From NCBI GenBank assembly GCA_017467225.1, contig JAFTSR010000220.1, positions 1 to 6,578 of the forward strand: a stretch of 6,578 nucleotides of DNA, read 5' to 3'. The position numbers and the translations under genes were made by a program. Under the pieces are notes generated by a model. That model did not search any database. It had not been told where the DNA came from and was given only the letters and a program-made list of their open reading frames with translations. How positions within the stretch are numbered: the stretch's first letter is position 1; every line of letters begins with the position of its first letter. This document shows, piece by piece, positions 1-4,865 of this stretch. Source of the DNA: Clostridia bacterium (GTDB lineage: Bacteria > Bacillota_A > Clostridia > Oscillospirales > CAG-272).

Positions 1-1631
1 ATGACGCGCGTGAAGTTGTAGTCACGGTAATCGTCAGGGGAGGTACCTGTGAGACGGAGAATGTTCAGATAGTCGGTGTTAACGCTATTCAGAATGTTCT
101 GAATCTCGTTGATAACGGAAGCCATGCTACCCAGAGTAACCTCCAGCTGCAGCGTGTACTCAACGCCCTCAACCAGATAGAACTCATAGTTGATCTGCTC
201 ACCGTTAGCATCGACAGCGCCGTCAACGACACCGGAGGACTGCCAGTAGGAAGAGTAGTTGAAGCGAGCGGCTGCAGCCTCAAGGAAGGGATAACCGTCA
301 TAGTAGCCCTTATCGCCCTCAGCCAGACCGTCGCTGAACAACTTGATGGCACGGCTGACAAACAGACCGTCGAGGACGTTCTGCTTGTAGCGGAAGTCGA
401 AGGAATACAAACCGGTCGAATCCACCTTAAACTTGTACGTGATGGTCTGACCAACCGTTTCCCACTTACCCTGACTCTCACTACCGATGATGTTAAGAAG
501 CGTACGGGAAGTATCCACAGGAGAAGTAGCAGCCGATGCACGATCCTCAGAAGGAGTGATGGTGTTGGTTGCCGTGGTAGAGGTGTACTCTGCCTCGAGC
601 TTCAGGACAGTCTCGCCCTTGGGAGCGCCTGCAAACTGAGCAATGTACTCCTCATAGGTAATGATATCCTCAACGGGATACAGCTCGATCTTAGAGATTG
701 CCATTGCCTCGTTGACACCCTTGAGGGTCAGCGTAACGTCACCGTTGGCATCCGGCTCAATGATGAAGCGGAAAGCGTCGGTGTAGAAGCCCTGGCTATC
801 GCACAGCTCATAGAAGCACCATGCGGGAGACTGAACAGCAGTGGGACGCAGCTCGTTCATCTCCAGGTCGGTGGTCATAAAGCGAACACCGAGCGTGTCA
901 TTCAAATAGGTAGAGACCTCTGCCGTCCAAACCGAGGGAGCGTCAAAGATCACATAGGCTCCATCCTCGCGGTCTTCCTTTACCGCAACGATGCCAAGAG
1001 CACTTGCCTCGGACATATAGGTCTCAGCGCTCTCACCCTTGGGAACCTTAAACTCGCCCTTATCATATACATTGGTCCAAACCTTTGCAAAGGTAAGAGC
1101 ACGGGACTCCTTGAACGCAGCGCTACCGTTGATGTAGAACTCACGCTCAATAGGAGCGGATTTGCCCACGATCGGATAATAATACACGCGAGCACTGTAA
1201 AGACCGGGAGCAACGCCGCTCTTGGTAAAGCTGACCTTGCCGTCGCCGGGGGTGTAAAGACAGGACTTGCCCTCGAACTCACCCTTGTAAATACCCATGA
1301 TGTTGCCGTCGTTGGTCGTATCACCATCCGTCAGGATAGCATACTCATCGGCAGTCAACCACTCCAGGGTCGTGTTTTCCTCATCGAGATCCTCGATGGC
1401 ATCGAATACCACTGTTTTGTCAGGTGTTGCGTACTGACTAAACATCTTCTGGTACTCAGTGTACGAAATTGACTCGAGCTCTTCCTTGTAATCAGCAATC
1501 GTCTTTTCTGTGACGGTGTTGAACTCAACCTCGTCGCTCTGCGCTGCGGAAACCGAAACAATGCCGGCTCCGAGTACAAACGTCAAGGCGAGCAAGAAAG
1601 AAACCACTCTTTGAAATTTCGCTTTTCTCAT
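1..1631 (-). CDS. Large extracellular solute-binding protein (ABC transporter), N-terminal part; runs off left edge
   Basis: Open frame of 543 codons with no stop before the window edge. Residues 1-30 are a Sec signal peptide: basic start MRKAKFQR, hydrophobic core about 9-27, likely signal peptidase I site after SVSA or SAA. There is no lipobox cysteine. Two related modules follow. One begins near Tyr57 (YTEYQKMF) and contains GLYSARVYYYPIVGKSAPIE at about 143-162. The second begins near Tyr326 (YEEYIAQF) and contains GLYSFDFRYKQN at 407-418. The segment ends with LEVTLGSMASVINEIQNILN and ITG-like LTGTSPDDYRDY (527-538). This layout matches, from memory, the roughly 950-residue solute-binding proteins of Paenibacillus and Clostridia, where two carbohydrate-binding-like beta-sandwich modules precede a family 1 substrate-binding domain. 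That domain would lie outside the window. Carbohydrate uptake is inferred, and the substrate is unknown. The start is fixed by AGGAGGA eight bases upstream and by the signal peptide. Confidence 0.78.
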   Translation of the reverse strand, partial: MRKAKFQRVVSFLLALTFVLGAGIVSVSAAQSDEVEFNTVTEKTIADYKEELESISYTEYQKMFSQYATPDKTVVFDAIEDLDEENTTLEWLTADEYAILTDGDTTNDGNIMGIYKGEFEGKSCLYTPGDGKVSFTKSGVAPGLYSARVYYYPIVGKSAPIEREFYINGSAAFKESRALTFAKVWTNVYDKGEFKVPKGESAETYMSEASALGIVAVKEDREDGAYVIFDAPSVWTAEVSTYLNDTLGVRFMTTDLEMNELRPTAVQSPAWCFYELCDSQGFYTDAFRFIIEPDANGDVTLTLKGVNEAMAISKIELYPVEDIITYEEYIAQFAGAPKGETVLKLEAEYTSTTATNTITPSEDRASAATSPVDTSRTLLNIIGSESQGKWETVGQTITYKFKVDSTGLYSFDFRYKQNVLDGLFVSRAIKLFSDGLAEGDKGYYDGYPFLEAAAARFNYSSYWQSSGVVDGAVDANGEQINYEFYLVEGVEYTLQLEVTLGSMASVINEIQNILNSVNTDYLNILRLTGTSPDDYRDYNFTRV

Positions 1632-1638
1632 GTAACTT

Positions 1639-1645
1639 TCCTCCT
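1639..1645 (-). promoter_or_regulatory. Ribosome binding site of the solute-binding protein gene
   Basis: Minus-strand AGGAGGA lies seven to eight bases before the ATG at 1631. It is a near-perfect anti-16S match and fixes the start ahead of a textbook signal peptide. A stable hairpin (1656-1685) ends about ten bases upstream of it. Confidence 0.9.
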
Positions 1646-1655
1646 ACAAGATTTT

Positions 1656-1685
1656 CACAAAGCGCATGGAAACGTGCGCTTTGCG
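1656..1685 (-). other. Hairpin just upstream of the ribosome site
   Basis: In the minus-strand transcript the arms CGCAAAGCGCA and UGCGCUUUGUG pair over 11 bp (one G-U) around an eight-base loop. The inner 9 bp (1658-1683) are perfect in DNA as well. No U-run follows, so it is not an intrinsic terminator. Its place next to the ribosome site suggests a role in mRNA stability, translation control or protein binding. That role is inferred. Confidence 0.6.
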
Positions 1686-1766
1686 GTTGGGTGCGCTCCC
1701 ACAAATGCCGGATTCCCGCCGATATTCCGTCCCGGATAGAGACGGCGGCAGGATCGCTTTTCCCCC

Positions 1767-1772
1767 ATTATA
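1767..1772 (-). promoter_or_regulatory. Possible internal -10 box within the leader
   Basis: A perfect minus-strand TATAAT lies in GATATATAATGGGG. No good -35 sits 16-18 bases upstream (TCTGCC at best) and there is no TG extension. If used, it would give a leader of about 130 nt. It is weak compared with the promoter at 2009-2037. Confidence 0.2.
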
Positions 1773-1963
1773 TATCTGCGCGCGCTTACGGCAGAGCAAA
1801 CGGAGAGAACGGGCAGACGCAGTTGTCCCGACTGCGCAAGACCGTTCAAGCATGGGAACGCCACCGGTCACCGACCCGGAAGTCGGCATTATTGTGGATT
1901 ACAGGCGTCACTCCCGCACCCGGAAGCGCCCTGTTCCTCACGGCTTCAGAGCCATTCGCACCG

Positions 1964-1988
1964 TTTGCATAGCAAAAAGTGCAAAAAG
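1964..1988. repeat. Short palindrome and tandem GCAAAAAG repeat near the transcription start
   Basis: TTTGC-ATA-GCAAA (1964-1976) is a 13-bp palindrome. Overlapping it, GCAAAAAG occurs twice, 9 bases apart (1972-1988). Both fall about 14-38 bases downstream of the predicted start site, where a repressor or early-elongation signal could act. No protein can be named. Confidence 0.35.
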
Positions 1989-2008
1989 CCCCAAATTGAG
2001 ATGCTAAT

Positions 2009-2037
2009 ATGATACCACAACGAGGCGCATCTGTCAA
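2009..2037 (-). promoter_or_regulatory. Sigma-A promoter of the solute-binding protein gene
   Basis: Minus strand: a perfect -35 TTGACA (2032-2037), a 17-base spacer, and -10 TATCAT (2009-2014). The predicted start is near 2002. A 6-bp inverted repeat (AGATGC at 1999-2004, GCATCT at 2027-2032) brackets the -10 and could be an operator. AT-rich sequence lies upstream of the -35. The distance to the ATG gives an unusually long leader. Confidence 0.8.
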
Positions 2038-2310
2038 GAGATTGAACACAGGGAAAATTTTATGTGACGGCTTCTGAAACATGCCTTTTTCACAAAGGAC
2101 CGTCGCTCCCCCGTTTTTTGATCCCTCAGAGCGCCAAAAATAATCTACATTGCAAATATGCACAAATGCTTTTGGTAAATTATTTTTACTATTTCAAGAT
2201 TTTTTGCTCGGTTTTTTCAATTTTCAGCCCATTACATGACGATTTTCAAACGTTTCCTCTTTCAAAGGCGAAATGATGTAAATTCGTTTTACCCGTTTTC
2301 CTCATTATTT

Positions 2311-2324
2311 GTTGCGATCGCAAC
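2311..2324. promoter_or_regulatory. Perfect 14-bp palindrome, possible operator
   Basis: GTTGCGATCGCAAC is a perfect palindrome and GC-rich against its AT-rich surroundings. A second, imperfect palindrome, TTGCCAATATTCGCAA (2329-2344, 14 of 16 positions symmetric), is centred 19 bases away. It looks like a paired protein-binding site, but no regulator can be assigned. The sites are about 270-300 bases upstream of the -35 of the solute-binding protein gene. Confidence 0.35.
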
Positions 2325-2362
2325 GTTTTTGCCAATATTCGCAATGGGCAAGTTGCACAATT

Positions 2363-2369
2363 TTCGACA
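2363..2369 (-). promoter_or_regulatory. Spo0A-type box (TGTCGAA), copy 1
   Basis: A perfect match to the published 0A box TGTCGAA, read on the minus strand. It sits inside a 10-base direct repeat (TTTTCGACAT at 2360s and 2410s on the plus strand). Whether Spo0A binds is inference; the sequence match is exact. Confidence 0.35.
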
Positions 2370-2411
2370 TAAAAATTCTACACCTAAAAATTTGAAAATT
2401 TTTTTTCGTTT

Positions 2412-2418
2412 TTCGACA
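2412..2418 (-). promoter_or_regulatory. Spo0A-type box (TGTCGAA), copy 2
   Basis: A second perfect TGTCGAA in the same orientation, 49 bases from the first. An A/T-only 8-bp inverted repeat (2386-2403) lies between them. The site is downstream of nifS and far upstream of the next promoter, so the regulated gene is unclear. Confidence 0.35.
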
Positions 2419-2510
2419 TCTTCCCCCTTCCCCTCGACCTTTTTATTTCTGTTTTTACCATTTATATCCTTATAATTACATTTTTATACATATTTTTTAT
2501 TTCGTTCCAA

Positions 2511-3677
2511 TTATTGATATCTGACAGCACCAACAACATCCAGGGAACGCAATTTTTCGATGCCCTCGCATGTCACGCGCAGCACCTTTTCAACCTCCTC
2601 GGACGTATTTTCCTCGCCAAGTGAGAAGCGAACGGCCGACATTGCCGTTTGTTCGTCTCGTCCCATGGCCGAAAGAACGCGCGACGGATGGTTTCCAGCC
2701 GCAGAACAAGCCGATCCGGGCGAAACACAGATGCCATGACGGTTCAGCCACAGCGTCAGCGCGCCGCCCGACACGCAATCGACCGATACGTTGACAATTC
2801 CTGGTAATTGCTGTGTATTTTCCGTCCAACCGTTGACCATGACTCCCCTGATTTGTCGCAATCCGTGCAGCAATTGGGCCGATAGTGCGGCCACACGTGC
2901 ACACTTAGCCTCCCGCGCAGCGCACGTACGCTCTAACGCCACCGCCAGCCCCATCGCCAGCGCAACCGACTCGGTGCCGCTGCGTCTGCCATTCTCCTGT
3001 CCGCCGCCCGTCAAAAGCGGTGGCAGTTTGACGCCGCGGCGAATGTACAGAACGCCTATGCCGCGTGGTGCTCCCAATTTATGTCCGGAGACGGACAAAA
3101 AGTCCACCTCCAGCGCGTGCGCGTTGATTTGCTCAAAGACGGCTGACTGTACCGCATCGCACAGCAGCCGCGCACCTGCGGCATGCGTCATCTGTGCGAC
3201 CTTTGCAATCGGCTGCACCACGCCCGTTTCGTGATTGGCGTGCATCAGCGTTACCAAAGAGACGCCGCCCTGATGTAAGCGCGCATACAAGGCGTCGGTG
3301 TCGATCACACCCGTGGCGAGCACCGGCAGTCGCACCACGTCTCTTCCCTGCCGCGCCAGTGCCTGTGTTGTCTCCCATACAGCCGGATGCTCCAGATCAG
3401 AGGTCAGAATGCTTCCCTCGCCCGATCCGCATCGCACGGCCCAATTGTCACTCTCGGTTCCGCCCGAGGTAAAGGTAATTTCTTCGGGATGTGCGCCAAG
3501 GCAGGCCGCTACTCGCTCTCGCGCCTCGTCCAAAGCACGTCGCGCGCGCACGCCTTCTATATATAAAGAAGACGGATTTCCATAAGCCTCTCCAAAATAC
3601 GGCAGCATCGCCTCAAGCACCGTTGCATCGACGGCCACGCCTGCCGCGTGATCCATAAAAATTCGCTTTTCGTCCAT
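2511..3677 (-). CDS. nifS: Cysteine desulfurase (NifS/IscS-like)
   Basis: 388-residue PLP enzyme of aminotransferase class V. It takes sulfur from L-cysteine as an enzyme persulfide, giving alanine and supplying Fe-S clusters or tRNA thiolation in the cytoplasm. Visible hallmarks: MDHAAG start; SGGTESDN (71-78, cofactor phosphate binding); EHPAV with His97 stacking on PLP; ANHETG (147-152); CDAVQ with Asp174; SVSGHK with the PLP lysine Lys200; RSGTES (232-237); and GSACS with catalytic Cys324. The length fits the family. The ATG at 3677 follows GGGAGG by six bases. An upstream in-frame ATG at 3728 would lie inside the promoter and before the predicted transcription start, so it is not used. 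The gene stands alone here, with no iscU, iscR or mnmA beside it. Its sulfur acceptor therefore cannot be told from context. Confidence 0.95.
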   Translation of the reverse strand: MDEKRIFMDHAAGVAVDATVLEAMLPYFGEAYGNPSSLYIEGVRARRALDEARERVAACLGAHPEEITFTSGGTESDNWAVRCGSGEGSILTSDLEHPAVWETTQALARQGRDVVRLPVLATGVIDTDALYARLHQGGVSLVTLMHANHETGVVQPIAKVAQMTHAAGARLLCDAVQSAVFEQINAHALEVDFLSVSGHKLGAPRGIGVLYIRRGVKLPPLLTGGGQENGRRSGTESVALAMGLAVALERTCAAREAKCARVAALSAQLLHGLRQIRGVMVNGWTENTQQLPGIVNVSVDCVSGGALTLWLNRHGICVSPGSACSAAGNHPSRVLSAMGRDEQTAMSAVRFSLGEENTSEEVEKVLRVTCEGIEKLRSLDVVGAVRYQ

Positions 3678-3683
3678 GGAAAA

Positions 3684-3689
3684 CCTCCC
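3684..3689 (-). promoter_or_regulatory. Ribosome binding site that sets the nifS start
   Basis: Minus-strand GGGAGG lies six bases before the ATG at 3677. Together with the promoter at 3707-3735, it rules out the longer frame beginning at 3728. Confidence 0.88.
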
Positions 3690-3706
3690 AAAATACTTCT
3701 GCCAAC

Positions 3707-3735
3707 AGTTTACCACACTCTCGCCCATCCGTCAA
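3707..3735 (-). promoter_or_regulatory. Sigma-A promoter of nifS
   Basis: Minus strand: -35 TTGACG (3730-3735), a 17-base spacer, and -10 TAAACT (3707-3712). The start is expected near 3700, giving a leader of only about 23 nt. It matches the promoter at 2009-2037 at 19 of 29 positions, including GATG-x-GC after the -35 and TGTGG before the -10. Confidence 0.8.
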
Positions 3736-3747
3736 GGGGATTTGATC

Positions 3748-3796
3748 AAAAAAGAAATGCATAACCCCCGACAGATTTTCAAGGTCTGTCGGGGGT
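3748..3796 (-). terminator. Intrinsic terminator after the histidine-phosphatase gene
   Basis: A perfect 12-bp inverted repeat (ACCCCCGACAGA, 3764-3775, with TCTGTCGGGGGT, 3785-3796) around a 9-base loop, 22 bases after the stop at 3819. On the minus strand it is followed by TATGCATTTCTTTTTT, so the U-run is delayed and interrupted. The stem is strong enough that termination is likely. It separates this gene from the nifS promoter. Confidence 0.8.
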
Positions 3797-3818
3797 AATT
3801 TATTCGATGCAGCAAAGC

Positions 3819-4355
3819 TTATACATCTATCTGCACAATTTCCGCATCGCCGATTTGAAAATGAGTTTCCTTATTCGTATAGGGGATATCATTTTCCAAG
3901 CACAGAATGATATTCATGACTCCACCGTGGGATACCAACAGTACGTTGTCGCCCCCAACCTGTTTTTTGAACTCATACCATGCGTCTCGGATACGATCAA
4001 AAAACTGCTTAGGGCTCTCACCTTCCGGCCATGCTTCTGTCCAACCAAGAGCATTCCAATATACTCCCGGATATTTTTTGACGGCTTCCGATTTCAGCAT
4101 GCCGGCCAATCGTCCGTTATTGGATTCACGGAATTGAGGTAAATATATAATTTCCAAAGGAAGCGCACTCGCCACAATTTCAGCAGTTTCCTTGGCTCTG
4201 ATTAAATCGCTGGAATATATTTTCGTAATGCCTTTATCGCGCAGCTTATCCTTTGCGTTATGCACTTGCTCCCTGCCCTTTTCCGTCAGTCCATAGGTGC
4301 TCCATCCGCCATAGCGGTCGGATGGGTCTGCACCGTGTCTCATCAAGTAAATCAT
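3819..4355 (-). CDS. Histidine phosphatase family protein (phosphoglycerate-mutase-like)
   Basis: 178-residue member of the branch 1 histidine phosphatase superfamily, probably a cytoplasmic phosphomonoesterase. Motifs: LMRHG with phospho-acceptor His7 and Arg6; SSDLIRAKETAEI (48-60) with the phosphate-contacting Arg53; FRESNNGRLAG (75-85) with Glu77, a likely general acid; and LLVSHGGVM with His143. The length fits small family members such as alpha-ribazole phosphatase or GpmB-like enzymes. Sequence alone does not tell the substrate, and no cobalamin genes are nearby. The start is supported by GAGGTG five bases upstream. Codon use leans to AT compared with the neighbouring genes (ATA, TTA, AGA, AAA recur), which may point to separate acquisition. 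It has its own terminator. A promoter was not clear in the 169 bases upstream. Confidence 0.9.
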   Translation of the reverse strand: MIYLMRHGADPSDRYGGWSTYGLTEKGREQVHNAKDKLRDKGITKIYSSDLIRAKETAEIVASALPLEIIYLPQFRESNNGRLAGMLKSEAVKKYPGVYWNALGWTEAWPEGESPKQFFDRIRDAWYEFKKQVGGDNVLLVSHGGVMNIILCLENDIPYTNKETHFQIGDAEIVQIDV

Positions 4356-4379
4356 TGTTTCACCTCGCTGATTGATCCT

Positions 4380-4524
4380 ATAAACGATTTGCTCTAATGC
4401 TAATTTCTCTTTGCATTGCCGCGGCTTATCATCTTTCGATATCCAAGGGGCGACCGTTTCGGCGTAGCCGGAACATAATATTCTGAGCAGAGGCTGCCCG
4501 AGATGTCACGCCCCTTTGCGTTAT
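4380..4524 (-). other. Intergenic segment able to fold into a junction-like structure (candidate RNA)
   Basis: On the minus strand an 8-bp closing stem (AAGGGGCG at 4509-4516 with CGCCCCTT at 4445-4452) encloses two small hairpins. One is GGGCAG-CCU-CUGCUC (4485-4499) and the other CGGC-UAC-GCCG (4460-4470). AUC-GAAA-GAU (4431-4440) and AAUGC/GCAUU (4396-4417) follow. No U-run is present, so it is not a plain terminator. It could be a leader of the histidine-phosphatase gene, the 3' end of the operon before it, or chance. I match it to no known class. A weak TATTAT (4475-4480) lacks a -35. Confidence 0.35.
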
Positions 4525-4776
4525 TCAAATCTGCACGTCACCATACCGCATATCGCGAACCAGCTTTTGCATCGGTTCACCTGCCGGTGTCTGCCTTGCG
4601 CGATCCAAAAACGCCGCGCGCTCCGCCTCGCTCATTTTGGCGTACACCTCCATAGCGTGCATATCCCGTGCCACTGCCAGCATCAAATTCCGCGGCATTC
4701 CCGCATCTGCCTGCTCGCGCGCCTCATCCTCATCGATCATCCCACGCTCACCCGGTCTTAATTCTCTGTCTGCCAT
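4525..4776 (-). CDS. Small hypothetical protein, 83 residues
   Basis: I do not recognise this gene. It encodes a charged, probably mostly helical, soluble protein with no signal peptide, membrane segment or cysteine. An acidic N-terminal part (MIDEDEAREQADAG, about 13-26) is followed by NLMLAVARDMHAMEVYAKMS (30-49) and AERAAFLDRARQ (51-62), and it ends with MQKLVRDM. The choice of start rests on GAGGG eight bases before the ATG at 4776. An ATG at 4791 in the same frame has no ribosome site. Codon use is GC-rich like deoD and tadA. It lies 89 nt downstream of deoD in the same direction and may be the last gene of that operon, although a stable hairpin lies between them. A real gene is likely but not certain. 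Confidence 0.6.
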   Translation of the reverse strand: MADRELRPGERGMIDEDEAREQADAGMPRNLMLAVARDMHAMEVYAKMSEAERAAFLDRARQTPAGEPMQKLVRDMRYGDVQI

Positions 4777-4784
4777 GTGCAAAG

Positions 4785-4789
4785 CCCTC
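4785..4789 (-). promoter_or_regulatory. Ribosome binding site that sets the start of the 83-residue gene
   Basis: Minus-strand GAGGG lies eight bases before the ATG at 4776 and overlaps the codons after the alternative ATG at 4791. It therefore favours the shorter protein. Confidence 0.5.
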
Positions 4790-4818
4790 ATCTTTCAAGA
4801 ATTTGTGCACATAGTATG

Positions 4819-4856
4819 CCACCCCGTGCGTCCTACCATGCGAACGTGCGGGGTGG
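4819..4856. other. Long GC-rich hairpin between deoD and the 83-residue gene
   Basis: CCACCCCGTGCG (4819-4830) pairs with CGTGCGGGGTGG (4845-4856) over 12 positions: 8 perfect outer bp, then two G-T and two more bp, with a 14-base loop. A T-run (ATTTTT) follows only on the plus strand, where there is no gene. On the minus strand it lacks a U-tract, so it may act as an mRNA-stabilising or partial-termination element after deoD. Confidence 0.5.
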
Positions 4857-4865
4857 TGATTTTTG

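Larger units (their letters stand above)
1632..2002 (-). other. Long GC-rich structured 5' leader of the solute-binding protein gene (candidate cis-acting RNA)
   Basis: This is the roughly 370-nt stretch between the predicted transcription start near 2002 and the ATG at 1631. It is clearly GC-rich, while the DNA just upstream (2040-2510) is AT-rich. Simple hairpins visible on the minus strand lie at 1940-1955, 1896-1937 (compound stem), 1871-1886, 1844-1859, 1817-1837, 1727-1745 and 1656-1685. Open frames cross it on both strands, but none has a ribosome site or a recognisable product. The only frame running toward the gene (1889 to 1644) also lacks one. I could not match it to TPP, SAM, cobalamin, glycine, lysine, c-di-GMP, purine, fluoride, T-box, 6S, tmRNA, SRP or RNase P RNA. 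It may be a regulatory leader or an independent small RNA. The absence of a conserved-family match is only from memory. Confidence 0.5.
2038..2510. other. AT-rich intergenic region with no supported gene
   Basis: This lies between the nifS stop and the promoter of the solute-binding protein gene. It is strongly AT-rich with long T and A runs. Open frames here lack ribosome sites and show only low-complexity Phe/Ser/Leu composition. What it does hold is two Spo0A-type boxes, an A/T-only inverted repeat at 2386-2403, and two palindromes at 2311-2324 and 2329-2344. I see no clear GC-rich terminator for nifS. Confidence 0.7.

Noticed and set aside
1644..1889. Minus-strand frame of 81 codons ending just before the ribosome site, a possible upstream ORF
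   Set aside because: No ribosome site before its start, arbitrary composition, and it overlaps several predicted stems. Frames in GC-rich DNA stay open by chance.
1897..1909. GGATTACAGGCGT, identical to a piece of the human Alu consensus
   Set aside because: Only 13 bases match and the flanks diverge. Coincidence is more likely than host contamination.
1955..1970. ATGCAAACG half-site resembling a cre element soon after the transcription start
   Set aside because: The second half does not fit (three mismatches), so it is too weak to list as a catabolite-control site.
1666..2007. Plus-strand frame of 113 codons across the leader
   Set aside because: No ribosome site or promoter, no recognisable product, and it runs antisense through the minus promoter region.
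2246..2257. AAACGTTT core resembling a LacI/CcpA-type operator
   Set aside because: Four mismatches to the cre consensus on either strand and more than 200 bases upstream of the promoter.
2236..2475. Plus-strand frame of 79 codons in the AT-rich gap
   Set aside because: Low-complexity Phe/Ser/Leu product made by T-runs, no ribosome site.
4445..4516. Hammerhead ribozyme suggested by CGAAAC and GGTC inside a closing stem
   Set aside because: The CUGAUGA core is absent and there is no stem III between GAAA and the cleavage triplet.
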